From Nocardioides daphniae (GTDB lineage: Bacteria; Actinomycetota; Actinomycetes; Propionibacteriales; Nocardioidaceae): a stretch of 64,000 bases of DNA. Under the pieces are notes generated by a model. That model was not told the origin of the DNA and searched no databases. It worked only from the letters and a program-made list of their open reading frames with translations. The DNA is taken from NCBI RefSeq assembly GCF_004777465.1, contig NZ_CP038462.1, forward strand, positions 2,542,001 to 2,606,000, read 5' to 3'. Of this stretch, positions 1-6,978 are shown piece after piece. The position numbers and the translations under genes are program-made. Each line of letters opens with the position of its first letter. Positions within the stretch are counted from its first letter, which is position 1.

Positions 1-953
1 TCTGGAAGAAGCTCGTCGAGCCGATGGCCGGCTCGGCCGGCGACGCCCTGGCCCAGGCCCTGCCCGAGGAGATGCGGGCGATGGCCGGCCCCCTGCTCGG
101 GATGCTGCGCCAGGCCTCCGGCGCCATGCTCGCCAACCAGGTCGGTGCCGCCCTCGGCGGCCTGGCCGGTGAGGTCTGGAGCTCGACCGACGTCGGCCTG
201 CCGCTGGCGGCGCCGGGCCGCGCCGCGATCGTGCCGGCCAACGTCACCGAGTTCGCCGCCGGCCTCGACGTCACCGAGGACGACGTGCTGCTCTACGTCG
301 CGCTGCGCGAGGCGGCCCACCACCGCCTCTTCGCGCACGTGCCGTGGCTCTCGGCGCACCTGCTCGGCGCGGTCTCCGACTACGCCGCCGGCATCGAGAT
401 CGACACCAGCGGCATCGAGGAGCAGATGCGCGGCCTCGACATGAACGACATGGCCTCCATGCAGCAGGCCTTCGAAGGCGGTCTCTTCGACCTGAAGCCC
501 TCCCCCGCCCAGCAGGCAGCGCTCGAGCGCCTCGAAGTGACCCTGGCCCTGGTCGAGGGCTGGGTCGACGAGGTCGTCGGCCAGGCCGTCGGCGAGCGGA
601 TGCCCTCGGCCGGCAAGCTCCAGGAGGCCGTGCGCCGTCGGCGCGCTGCCGGCGGCCCCGCCGAGCAGACCTTCGCCAACCTGGTCGGCCTGGAGCTGCG
701 TCCCCGACGCCTCCGCGACGCCTCCACGCTGTGGGGGTCACTGCGTACGCGGCAGGGCACCGAGGCGCGCGACGGCGTGTGGATGCATCCCGACCTTCTG
801 CCCTCGGCCAGCGACCTGGACGACCCGCTGGGCTTCCGCGAGGGCGCTGACGCGACGACGCTGAGCGACGAGGAGTTCGAGGCGGGGCTCCGCGACCTCC
901 TCGGCGGCCCGGGCGAGGACACCGACCCCGGCCCCGGCACGGAGCAGCCGTGA
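1..953 (+). CDS. zinc-dependent metalloprotease (DUF2342 family, Rv3195-like), 5' partial
   Basis: This is the C-terminal part of a protein whose start lies before the window; the frame is open from base 3 (W-K-K-L-V-E-P-M). Visible are the family's hydrophobic helix rich in Gly and Ala, and the metallopeptidase-like segment LREAAHHRLF, where other members carry a similar AAHxRLF zinc motif. The C-terminus is acidic and low in complexity (GEDTDPGPG). Known family: putative zinc metalloproteases found next to a PDZ protein in actinobacteria; the substrate is unknown. The stop overlaps the GTG of the NUDIX gene by 4 bp, so the two are probably co-translated. In M. tuberculosis the homologous gene Rv3195 begins the same conserved neighbourhood seen downstream here. 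Confidence 0.85.
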   Translation, partial: WKKLVEPMAGSAGDALAQALPEEMRAMAGPLLGMLRQASGAMLANQVGAALGGLAGEVWSSTDVGLPLAAPGRAAIVPANVTEFAAGLDVTEDDVLLYVALREAAHHRLFAHVPWLSAHLLGAVSDYAAGIEIDTSGIEEQMRGLDMNDMASMQQAFEGGLFDLKPSPAQQAALERLEVTLALVEGWVDEVVGQAVGERMPSAGKLQEAVRRRRAAGGPAEQTFANLVGLELRPRRLRDASTLWGSLRTRQGTEARDGVWMHPDLLPSASDLDDPLGFREGADATTLSDEEFEAGLRDLLGGPGEDTDPGPGTEQP

Positions 954-1534
954 GTGGTGAGGCGTTGCACGCCGACGCCTGGGCCCGGCTGGTGGAGTGG
1001 CAGCCGACGGCCGGCCGGCAGGCCCGGCTGCGCGACCGTTTCGTCGCCCACCTCGCCTCCCAGCCCGAGGGCATGACCCGCGCCTGCTTCCCCGACCACG
1101 TGACCGCCGGCGTCGTCGTCCTCTCGGCCGACCTCGACCACGTGCTGCTCAACCTGCACCGCAAGGCCCAGCGGTGGTTCGCCTTCGGCGGCCACTGCGA
1201 GCCCGGCGACGCCACCCTCGCCGATGCGGCCCTGCGCGAGGGGCTGGAGGAGTCAGGGCTGGAGAGCCTTCGGCTGGACCCCGTCCCGGTGCACCTCGAC
1301 GAGCACGAGGTCGGCTTCTGCGACCCGCGTGGCCCTGTGCGTCACCTGGACGTGCGCTTCACCGCGCTGGCTCCCGAGGGCGCGTCGCACCGGGTCAGCG
1401 AGGAGTCCCTGGACGTCCGGTGGTGGCCGATCCACGCTCTGCCGGACGACCTCGAGGACGAGATGCACGAGCTGATCGCGACCGCCCGCGCCCGGTGGGC
1501 GAGCCGGGTGGGCGCTGCGGCGGGCGAGGCCTGA
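950..1534 (+). CDS. NUDIX hydrolase
   Basis: A 194-residue NUDIX-fold hydrolase with a GTG start overlapping the previous stop (GTGA). The Nudix box reads GGHCEPGD followed by LREGLEESGL. It is a variant with Asp in place of the usual second-motif Glu and one extra residue before REGLEESG, a form common in actinobacterial NUDIX proteins. The family cleaves nucleoside diphosphates linked to another moiety; the real substrate cannot be read from the sequence. The N-terminal 45 residues are helical and Arg-rich. It ends 10 bp before the convergent YgjP-type peptidase gene. Confidence 0.88.
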   Translation: MSGEALHADAWARLVEWQPTAGRQARLRDRFVAHLASQPEGMTRACFPDHVTAGVVVLSADLDHVLLNLHRKAQRWFAFGGHCEPGDATLADAALREGLEESGLESLRLDPVPVHLDEHEVGFCDPRGPVRHLDVRFTALAPEGASHRVSEESLDVRWWPIHALPDDLEDEMHELIATARARWASRVGAAAGEA

Positions 1535-1544
1535 GCGGGCCTGC

Positions 1545-2102
1545 TCAGTCGACGTACTCGCTGCCCGGACGGTCGACGTCGGCCGCGTCGGACCACCCCA
1601 GCAGGTAGCCGCGGGCGCGCTCGGTCTTGGGGTAGCGGTTGACCCACGCCCAGAAGTCGTCGTCGTGACCGGGCACCAGCAGGTGGGCGAGCTCGTGCAC
1701 CAGCACGTAGTCGATGACCCAGGTGGGCATCCCCTGCAGCCGTGAGGAGAGGCGTACGGAGCGGTCCCCCGGCGTGCAGGACCCCCAGCGGGAGCGCTGG
1801 TTGTCGACCCAGCGCACCGAGGCCGCGGTGGCCAGGCCGCCGAAGATCTCGTCGTTGAGCTGGGCGGCACGCGCCATGAGCTGCTCGTCGGAGGGGCGCT
1901 TGCGGGCCTCCGAGCGCTCGAGCCGGCTCACCATCTCGGCGACCCACTTCTGCTCCTCGCGCTTGCTCATCCAGGCCGGCATGAGCACGACGACCTTGTC
2001 GCCGTCGCGGTAGGCGGAGACGGTCCGACGGCGGCGCGCGCTGCGTCGCACCTCGATCGCCGCACCGTCCTCCATGTGGATTGAGGTTACGGGTTCGCCC
2101 AC
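1545..2102 (-). CDS. YgjP-like (M48/DUF45) metallopeptidase
   Basis: A protein of 185 residues from ATG 2102, or 176 from the internal ATG at 2075 (M-E-D-G). The gluzincin motif HELAHL lies in the segment DYVLVHELAHLLVPGHDDDFW; a downstream W-x-W and tyrosine region is typical of YgjP/DUF45 proteins, as is the RSRWGSC motif before it. It has no signal peptide, so it should be a cytoplasmic zinc peptidase; the substrate is unknown. Starting at 2102 it overlaps the end of the upstream PHP gene by 16 bp on the same strand, suggesting a two-gene operon. Confidence 0.88.
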   Translation of the reverse strand: MGEPVTSIHMEDGAAIEVRRSARRRRTVSAYRDGDKVVVLMPAWMSKREEQKWVAEMVSRLERSEARKRPSDEQLMARAAQLNDEIFGGLATAASVRWVDNQRSRWGSCTPGDRSVRLSSRLQGMPTWVIDYVLVHELAHLLVPGHDDDFWAWVNRYPKTERARGYLLGWSDAADVDRPGSEYVD

Positions 2103-3127
2103 GCCAACAGGCGTGCTTCGGGCCAGGTGTTGACGATTCGGTCGATCTCGATGCCCGCCGCCTCGGCCCGGGCGCAGCCGTGGGCCAGCAGGTCGAGCTG
2201 CCCGGGGGCGTGGGCGTCGGAGTCGATCGAGAAGAGGCAGCCGATGTCGCGCGCCAGCTCGATGAGGGCGGTGGGCGGGTCCCGGCGCTCAGGGCGGGAG
2301 TTGATCTCCACCGCGACGTCGTTGGCCGCGCAGGCCTCGAAGACGGCGCGGGCGTCGAACTGGCTCTGCCCGCGGGTGCCGCGGCTGCCGGTGACCAGGC
2401 GACCGGTGCAGTGGCCCAGCACGTTCATCCGCGGGTGCTCGGTCGCCGCGACCATCCGCCGGGTCATGGCGGCCTTGTCCATGCCGAGCTTGGAGTGGAC
2501 GCTGGCGACCCGCACGTCGAGGCGCTCCAGCATCTCGTCGCTCTGGTCGAGCGAGCCGTCGTCGAGGATGTCGACCTCGATGCCCTTGAGGAGGGTGAAG
2601 CCGCTGCCGGCCAGGTGGCCGTTGACCGCCTCGACCACGTCGAGCTGGCGGGCCAGCCGCTCGGCGGAGAGCCCGCGGGCCACCTTGAGCCGGGGTGAGT
2701 GGTCGGTGAGGACGAGGTACTCGTGGCCGAGCTCGATCGCCGTGAACGCCATCTCCTCGATCGGCGAACCGCCGTCGGACCAGTCGGAGTGCGAGTGGAG
2801 GTCACCGCGCAGGGCAGCCCTGACGGTCTCGCCTCCGGTGACGCCACGGTCGCCGTGCTCCTGCTCGGCCCGGGCCAGCCGCTCGGGCAGGACGCCGGCC
2901 AACGCGTCGGCGATCACCGAGGCCGTGCTGGAGCCGATCCCGGGCAGCGAGGTCAACGTGCCCGCGTCGGCGTGGGCACGCAGCTCCTCCTCGCCCAGGG
3001 GCAGGATCGTGGCGACGGCCGCCCGGTAGGCCTTGACCTTGTAGGTGTCCTCACGGGCCCGTTCCAGCAGGAAGGCGATGCGGCGCAGGGCCGCGACCGG
3101 GCCGTCGTCGTACGGCGTGTCAACCAC
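2087..3127 (-). CDS. PHP-domain protein with N-terminal helix-hairpin-helix (PolX-like, no polymerase palm)
   Basis: 346 residues. Residues 1-95 form a helical region with a helix-hairpin-helix signature (SLPGIGSSTASVI), as in the DNA-binding part of PolX. Residues about 108-346 are a PHP phosphoesterase domain: GDLHSHSDWSDG, LTDHS, a conserved E in KGIEVDIL, SVHSKL, GHCTGR and IDSDAH supply the expected metal ligands. The polymerase palm and fingers of bacterial PolX are absent. Related stand-alone proteins are annotated as PHP/histidinol-phosphatase-like; a role as a DNA 3'-end or AP-site processing nuclease is inferred from the HhH-PHP pairing and from the repair genes nearby. It probably heads an operon with the YgjP-type gene. 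Confidence 0.85.
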   Translation of the reverse strand: MVDTPYDDGPVAALRRIAFLLERAREDTYKVKAYRAAVATILPLGEEELRAHADAGTLTSLPGIGSSTASVIADALAGVLPERLARAEQEHGDRGVTGGETVRAALRGDLHSHSDWSDGGSPIEEMAFTAIELGHEYLVLTDHSPRLKVARGLSAERLARQLDVVEAVNGHLAGSGFTLLKGIEVDILDDGSLDQSDEMLERLDVRVASVHSKLGMDKAAMTRRMVAATEHPRMNVLGHCTGRLVTGSRGTRGQSQFDARAVFEACAANDVAVEINSRPERRDPPTALIELARDIGCLFSIDSDAHAPGQLDLLAHGCARAEAAGIEIDRIVNTWPEARLLAWANP

Positions 3128-3457
3128 CGTTCCTCCTCCACAGGTCGTTCCCTCGGATCTGTGCAGGTCAACTGCCCTGGGCGGCGCTCACGCCGGGCGT
3201 GTCCTACACATCTGGATCCCCAGGGCTTCCGGCGTTTTCCACCGTGGTCCCCGGCGATCAACAGGGTTGTCCCCAAGGTTTTCCACAGGTTGTGGGTTGC
3301 TCTTGGCGCCAACCGGTTGACCGGCGCCGGATCTGCCTCATACCGTGTGCCGCAGATGAGGCCCCCGGCCATCATCCACGGACGTTCGCAAGGGGAAGGC
3401 TAGCGGCCGTGGACGGCAGGGGGCCTCTTCATGTCCGCAGGGCTGTACGCGGCTCGC
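3128..3457. other. 330-bp intergenic region with DnaA-box-like and dyad sequences
   Basis: No coding sequence is evident between the PHP gene start and the enoyl-CoA hydratase stop. The stretch holds several near matches to the actinobacterial DnaA box (TTGTCCACA): TCCTCCACA at 3135-3143, GTTTTCCACC at 3234-3243, TTGTCCCC at 3267-3274 and TTTTCCACA at 3279-3287. The last overlaps the dyad CCACA-GGT-TGTGG (3283-3295). It must also contain the promoter of the minus-strand PHP gene. No clear terminator for the hydratase was found. Confidence 0.5.
3279..3295. promoter_or_regulatory. DnaA-box-like site within a CCACA/TGTGG dyad
   Basis: TTTTCCACA (3279-3287) matches 8 of 9 positions of the actinobacterial DnaA box TTGTCCACA, and its CCACA is repeated inverted as TGTGG after three bases. 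It could bind DnaA or another dyad-recognising regulator. Single matches occur by chance in such genomes; the support comes from three further partial matches within 150 bp. Confidence 0.3.
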
Positions 3458-4266
3458 TCAGCGCCCCTCGAAGCGCGGCGCACGCTTCTCCTTGGCGGCG
3501 CGGATCCCCTCCTGGAGGTCCTCGGTGGCCAGCGTGATCGGCTGGGCCATCGCCTCCCACTGGAGCGCCCGCTCGATCGAGGCGTGCCCACCGTCGCGCA
3601 GGGCCAGGGTGGTGAGGCGCGACGCGATCGGTGCCCGGGCCGCGATGTCGGCCGCCACGGCCAACGCCTCGTCCAGGAAGCCCTCGCGCGGCAGCACCCG
3701 CGAGACCAGGCCGAGGCGCAGCGCCTCGTCGCCCTGCACGATCCGACCGGTCAGGAAGAGGTCGCGGGCGGCGGCGTGGCCGACCACCTCGGGCAGGAGG
3801 AAGGTGCCGGCCATGCCCGGGTGCAGGCCGAGCTGGGTGAAGGGGACGCCCATCTTGGCGCCTTCGACCGCGAGCAGCGCATGTCGCAGGCCAGCGCCAG
3901 GCACAGGCCGGCACCGATCGCCGGGCCGTTGACCGCGGCGATCGTCGGCACCTCGAGGCGTCGGATCGAGAGCCAGGCGCGGTAGAAGGGCAGCATCCGG
4001 TCGCGGAGCGCGTCGACGCTGGCGTCGGGCTCGCTGGCCAGCCAGTCCAGCTGGCCACCGGAGGTGAAGGCGCTGCCCTCACCGGTCACCACGACCGCCC
4101 GCACCGACCGGTCTCCGGCCAGCTGGTCGACCGCGCGCACCCACGAGGCGGTCATCTCGTCGGACATCGCGTTGCGCTGGTCGGGGTTGTCCAGGGTGAG
4201 CAGGACGACGCCGTCGCTGGGCCGCTCGAGACGCAGATGGGTCAGTTCACCGGTGTCAGCAGTCAT
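3458..4266 (-). CDS. enoyl-CoA hydratase/isomerase family protein (apparent frameshift near 3885)
   Basis: A crotonase-fold protein of about 268 residues once one break is repaired. Up to about base 3890 the frame gives VVLLTLDNPDQRNAM, a TSGGQLDWLA oxyanion-hole segment and PTIAAVNGPAIGAGLCLALACDMR. The next frame continues with VEGAKMGVPFTQLGLHPGMAGTFLLPE and a normal C-terminus (KEKRAPRFEGR). A single missing base after ACDMR explains it. The family hydrates or isomerises enoyl-CoA in fatty-acid or amino-acid catabolism; the substrate is not determinable. ATG 4266 fits the family start (MTADTGELTHLRLERP). It appears monocistronic. Confidence 0.85.
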
Positions 4267-4320
4267 GGAGGGCAGCGTACGCACGCCTGAGGCCAACCGC
4301 GGCGCGCCGGTGTGCCGCGC

Positions 4321-4348
4321 TTGCGTGAGCGTGAGCGTGTCGTAGTGT
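4321..4348 (+). promoter_or_regulatory. predicted sigma-70-type promoter of the DUF5679 gene
   Basis: TTGCGT (4321-4326) and TAGTGT (4343-4348) are separated by 16 bp, about 95 bp before the strong Shine-Dalgarno AAGGAGG and ATG of the small zinc-ribbon gene. The hexamers match the expected TTGnnn and TAnnnT pattern. The call rests on sequence alone. Confidence 0.4.
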
Positions 4349-4442
4349 TTCCAAGGTCCAAGGGCATCAGCCCGGACTCCGGCGGGCTTCCCCCGAATCC
4401 CCGTCGCGACGACCGAGAACCACAACAAGCAAGGAGGCCGTC

Positions 4443-4601
4443 ATGGCGGAGACCTGGAGCGGCGAGTTCTACTGCGTCAAGTGCAAGGAGAAGCGCGAGG
4501 CGTCGGGCGAGGTCAAGGTCAACGAGAAGGGCACCCGGATGGCCAAGGCCGTCTGCCCGACCTGTGGCACCAACCTCAACCGCATCCTCGGCAAGGCGTG
4601 A
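4443..4601 (+). CDS. DUF5679 small zinc-ribbon protein
   Basis: A 52-residue protein (MAETWSGEFYCVKCKEK ... CPTCGTNLNRILGKA) with two CxxC knuckles (C-V-K-C and C-P-T-C) forming a zinc ribbon. A strong Shine-Dalgarno (CAAGGAGG) lies 6 bases upstream, and a perfect intrinsic terminator follows the stop. DUF5679 proteins are widespread in actinobacteria and of unknown function. The strong ribosome site, private promoter and terminator suggest an abundant stand-alone product. Confidence 0.85.
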   Translation: MAETWSGEFYCVKCKEKREASGEVKVNEKGTRMAKAVCPTCGTNLNRILGKA

Positions 4602-4622
4602 CGCACGCCCCCTAGCGGTTTC

Positions 4623-4655
4623 GGACGGCGTCGCCCCACTGGGGCGACGCCGTCC
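4623..4655 (+). terminator. intrinsic terminator after the DUF5679 gene
   Basis: A perfect 15-bp stem (GGACGGCGTCGCCCC and its complement) with an ACT loop, beginning 22 bases after the stop codon. The following sequence is TGCATTT rather than a long U-run, as is usual for GC-rich actinobacteria. Confidence 0.8.
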
Positions 4656-4734
4656 TGCATTTCCCCGGCACCTGGGCGCTCGGCGCCTGTGGATGACTCC
4701 GGCGAGGGCGCTCAGGCGCTGCCAAGGTGGATGC

Positions 4735-5526
4735 ATGCCAGCCACCGCTCCCCTGACCCGTCTGCGCCGCGGCGTCCCGGTGCTGCCCCGCGGCGACGGG
4801 CTCCTCCTGGTCGGCACCGACCCCGAGCACCACGTCCTCCTGCCCGACACCCCGTCGGTGGCGCGGCTGCTGGTCCAGCTCCGCGTCGGGATCCCGCCGG
4901 CCGGCACCCGGGCCGACGACGCCGCGACGGCGACCGTCCTGGCGGCCCTCACCCATGCCGGACTGCTCGTCGACGCCGAGGAGCAGGCCTTCCTGGCTGA
5001 CGCGCGGAGGGCGACGAAGGTGGTCGTGCACTCCCCCGGACCGTGGCGCTCGATCGTCGAGGAGTGTGTGCGGGCGGCCGGCCTGGGCGTGACGACCGGT
5101 GCCGGCGACGTGACGTGGGTGGTCGCCGCGGGCGCGCCCAACTGGGAGCTCCACGACGCCCTGGTGGGGCAGGACGACCCGGTCCTGTTCACCACCGTGC
5201 ACCCGTCGCGGGTCTGCCTGGGGCCGTTCGTGCTGCCCGGCACCACGGCGTGCCTGCGCTGCCTGGCGGCGCAGAGTCACGACGTACGCCCGCCGCGCAC
5301 CGCCGCGCGTGAGCCCGTCGACCTGCCCGAGGACCTCGAGCCCCTGCTGCTGCGCCAAGCGCTGCTGCGGGCGGTCGGCGACCTCACGGCGTGGGCCGAG
5401 GGGCGGAGGCCCACGACGTGGTCGGCCACCTCGTGGATGGACGGGTCAGCGACCCCGGGGCCGGTGCGCACCTGGGAGCACCACCCCCACTGCGGGTGTG
5501 GCTGGGACCAGTCGCTGACCGGGTGA
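4735..5526 (+). CDS. cyclodehydratase/TOMM leader-binding-like (E1-related) protein, Rv3196-like
   Basis: 263 residues from ATG 4735 (MPATAPLTRLRRGVPVL). The N-terminal 90 residues resemble the winged-helix-like region of cyclodehydratase C proteins; the middle carries VHPSRVCLGPFVLPGTTACLRCL; the C-terminus ends WEHHPHCGCGW. The paired CLRCL and CGC motifs would bind zinc, as in E1-like partners of YcaO enzymes. No YcaO gene, precursor peptide or other RiPP gene is nearby, and the neighbourhood matches M. tuberculosis Rv3196, so a housekeeping role separate from RiPP synthesis is likely. The adenylation residues of true E1 enzymes are not evident. It converges on the small gene at 5529. Confidence 0.6.
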   Translation: MPATAPLTRLRRGVPVLPRGDGLLLVGTDPEHHVLLPDTPSVARLLVQLRVGIPPAGTRADDAATATVLAALTHAGLLVDAEEQAFLADARRATKVVVHSPGPWRSIVEECVRAAGLGVTTGAGDVTWVVAAGAPNWELHDALVGQDDPVLFTTVHPSRVCLGPFVLPGTTACLRCLAAQSHDVRPPRTAAREPVDLPEDLEPLLLRQALLRAVGDLTAWAEGRRPTTWSATSWMDGSATPGPVRTWEHHPHCGCGWDQSLTG

Positions 5527-5528
5527 CC

Positions 5529-5687
5529 TCACCACCAGTCGCTGTCGAACTTGCCCTCGATCGCGCGCAGGTGCTCGCGTGAGCAGGTCACGCAGTGGTG
5601 GAGGGTGCGCCCGCGCTCGACCGACGTCGTCCAGCTCAGCGCCTCCGCCTCGGAGGTTGCGCGGGTTCCGCAGAGCGCACAGGTCAC
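5529..5687 (-). CDS. small treble-clef/zinc-ribbon-like protein
   Basis: About 52 residues if translation begins at GTG 5687, which has GGAGG at 5696-5692. An ATG at 5744 in the same frame falls inside the terminator stem of the whiB7 operon and is less likely. Two CxxC pairs (CALCG and CVTC) and the C-terminal REHLRAIEGKFDSDWW mark a small conserved actinobacterial protein of unknown function. Its stop is 2 bases from the convergent cyclodehydratase-like gene. Confidence 0.65.
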   Translation of the reverse strand: MTCALCGTRATSEAEALSWTTSVERGRTLHHCVTCSREHLRAIEGKFDSDWW

Positions 5688-5722
5688 CACTCCTCCACCG
5701 TACGCCCGTCGCCCCGGACGCG

Positions 5723-5760
5723 CCTCGAGCCGGACCCGTCGCATCGGGTCCGGCTCGAGG
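5723..5760. terminator. intrinsic terminator downstream of the whiB7 operon
   Basis: A perfect 15-bp inverted repeat (CCTCGAGCCGGACCC / GGGTCCGGCTCGAGG) with an 8-base loop. It lies 71 bases beyond the last gene of the minus-strand whiB7 unit and just upstream of the small zinc-ribbon gene, which it insulates. There is no U-tract. Confidence 0.7.
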
Positions 5761-5831
5761 GTGTGTGCACCCAGCGATCAGATGAGTGCGGATCGGCCTG
5801 CTCGTCACCCACCGGGGTCACGGAGCAGGGG

Positions 5832-6056
5832 TCACAGTGCTCGCGCGATGGCGAGACGTGCCTGGAGCGCGGCCTTCTCGGCCTGGCGGCTCAGGCGGCG
5901 GGCGAGGACCATCTGGTGGCCGCGCCTCAGCTCCTGCGCCTCTCCCAGGCGCGCGGCCATGCGTGCGCGTGCGAGCTCTTCAGAAATCATGTCGTGCATC
6001 TCGGTGGTTCCGTTCTCTTCACGTGTGGTCGTCCCGGTCGGGACAGGAATGTTCAT
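5832..6056 (-). CDS. small helical protein encoded downstream of whiB7
   Basis: 74 residues: a polar N-terminus (MNIPVPTGTTTREENG) followed by one long charged, Arg- and Ala-rich helix (ISEELARARMAARLGEAQEL, RRLSRQAEKAALQARLAIARAL). There is no signal peptide or membrane segment. It begins 4 bases after the whiB7 stop and is followed by a strong terminator, so it is very probably co-transcribed with whiB7 and induced with it. The function is unknown; the helix could mediate coiled-coil contacts or nucleic-acid binding. Confidence 0.65.
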   Translation of the reverse strand: MNIPVPTGTTTREENGTTEMHDMISEELARARMAARLGEAQELRRGHQMVLARRLSRQAEKAALQARLAIARAL

Positions 6057-6060
6057 CGGG

Positions 6061-6375
6061 TCAGGCCGCCGCGCCGGCGTCCGGGTTCTTGCGGGGCCGG
6101 CCGCGGGGCCGCTTGCGCGGGATCACCACTCCCTGGAGGAGCAGCTCGCCACCCCACACGCCCCACGGCTCACGCCGTTCGAGCGCGCTCTCGAGGCAAC
6201 GACGACGGGCGGGGCACGCCTGGCACAGGCTCTTGGCGCGCTCCACGTCGCTCGGGGACTCGGCGAACCACAACTCCGGGTCGTGGGTCAGGCAGGGCGA
6301 CACCCCTGAGTCGGAGACGGGGACGACGACCGGTGCCTGGAATGACATCGACGGGTCGAGGAGCATTGCGGTCAT
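6061..6375 (-). CDS. whiB7: WhiB7-type redox-sensing transcription factor
   Basis: 104 residues from ATG 6375 with an AAGGAGGTGA ribosome site. The four iron-sulfur cysteines are in place (C-x-T-H ... SLCQACPARRRC), followed by the GVWGGELL turn and the C-terminal AT-hook RGRPRKN that sets WhiB7 apart from other WhiB proteins. Known family: binds AT-rich DNA next to -35 hexamers together with the primary sigma factor and induces intrinsic antibiotic-resistance genes. Here it is preceded by a 0.5-kb leader carrying an upstream ORF and an intrinsic terminator, so expression should be controlled by attenuation as well as autoregulation. Confidence 0.93.
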   Translation of the reverse strand: MTAMLLDPSMSFQAPVVVPVSDSGVSPCLTHDPELWFAESPSDVERAKSLCQACPARRRCLESALERREPWGVWGGELLLQGVVIPRKRPRGRPRKNPDAGAAA

Positions 6376-6469
6376 TCTGGTCACCTCCTTCACTGCTGAT
6401 CTGATCGCTGGTGCTGGGTCTGATCGGGCTGGGTCGTTCGCGCTGGGTCTGTGTTCCCCAAATGCGAAA

Positions 6470-6501
6470 GGCCGCGGATTCCCTGGTGGGATTCCGCGGC
6501 C
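6470..6501 (-). terminator. attenuator terminator in the whiB7 leader
   Basis: A perfect 14-bp stem (GGCCGCGGAATCCC / GGGAATCCGCGGCC on the transcribed strand) with a four-base loop, followed by TTTCGCATTT. It lies 94 bases before the whiB7 start and 22 bases after the upstream ORF stop. In that position it would end transcription before whiB7 unless an alternative fold or a stalled ribosome prevents it forming. This matches established attenuation of whiB7/wblC leaders. Confidence 0.85.
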
Positions 6502-6509
6502 CGGAGGTG

Positions 6510-6535
6510 CCGTCCTGTGTCTCTCAACAGGGCGG
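6510..6535 (-). promoter_or_regulatory. hairpin around the whiB7 upstream-ORF stop codon
   Basis: CCGCCCTGT pairs with ACAGGACGG (8 of 9 bp) across an 8-base loop whose first three bases are the TGA stop of the upstream ORF. A ribosome paused at the last codons would cover the 5' arm and change folding just upstream of the terminator. The pairing is visible in the sequence; the regulatory role is inferred. Confidence 0.5.
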
Positions 6536-6814
6536 TGGACTCCAGACGACGGGTCCCTGGATGGCAGCGATGGCTGCCGGCTTGGCAACGTGCTCGGCGT
6601 GCTTGGCGGCGGCCGTCGTCACGACGACGGCGTGGGCACCCGCAAGGGCGTCCACAGCCACGAAGCCAGCAGCACGGGCGGCGCGCTCGGCACGGAGACG
6701 GACTCCTCCACCGAAGCCATTGGTGGCACGCCACGCCTGAGCGATGGCGGCACCCGGCACGAGGGCGCGCTGGCACGACTGCTGGGCCGTGTAGGTCACG
6801 TTGATGTTCTCCAT
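6524..6814 (-). CDS. whiB7 leader upstream ORF (96 codons)
   Basis: ATG 6814 has a good ribosome site (GAGGAGG, spacing 9) and the frame runs 96 codons to a TGA 22 bases before the attenuator stem. The product begins MENINVTYTAQQSCQRALVP, has an Ala-rich middle and ends Q-G-P-V-V-W-S-P-P-P-C. Three consecutive prolines before the stop form a known ribosome-slowing motif. No domain was recognised. The position between the whiB7 promoter and terminator argues for a regulatory leader peptide, though a functional small protein cannot be excluded; it is longer than the leader ORFs usually described for whiB7. Confidence 0.7.
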   Translation of the reverse strand: MENINVTYTAQQSCQRALVPGAAIAQAWRATNGFGGGVRLRAERAARAAGFVAVDALAGAHAVVVTTAAAKHAEHVAKPAAIAAIQGPVVWSPPPC

Positions 6815-6890
6815 GGGGTTCCACCTCCTCAGGTGCGTCGGGCGCCGACCTTGATGGGGCCGTGTGCGCTGCTCGAAAAGTACGTGGACG

Positions 6891-6920
6891 AATTTAGTGC
6901 TGGGTTCGCTGAGGGCGCAA
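6891..6920 (-). promoter_or_regulatory. predicted whiB7 promoter with AT-rich upstream element
   Basis: On the minus strand TTGCGC (plus 6915-6920) and TAAATT (plus 6891-6896) are 18 bp apart. Immediately upstream of the -35 is AATAAATGGT, within a run of unusually AT-rich DNA (about 6920-6956). WhiB7 is known to recognise AT-rich sequence next to the -35 hexamer, so this fits an autoregulated whiB7 promoter. The predicted start (about 6884) leaves a leader of roughly 510 bases. Confidence 0.6.
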
Positions 6921-6978
6921 ACCATTTATTGAAAGAATTCTTCCCGAGCCTAAAATGCGACTCGGACGGGTCGTTGTT

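Noticed and set aside
3128..3457. Chromosomal replication origin
   Set aside because: DnaA-box-like sites are few and imperfect, and dnaA, dnaN, rpmH and parAB-type origin neighbours are absent.
4735..5526. Azole-peptide (TOMM) biosynthetic cluster
   Set aside because: Only a cyclodehydratase-like protein is present; no YcaO, precursor peptide, dehydrogenase or transporter, and synteny points to a conserved chromosomal gene.
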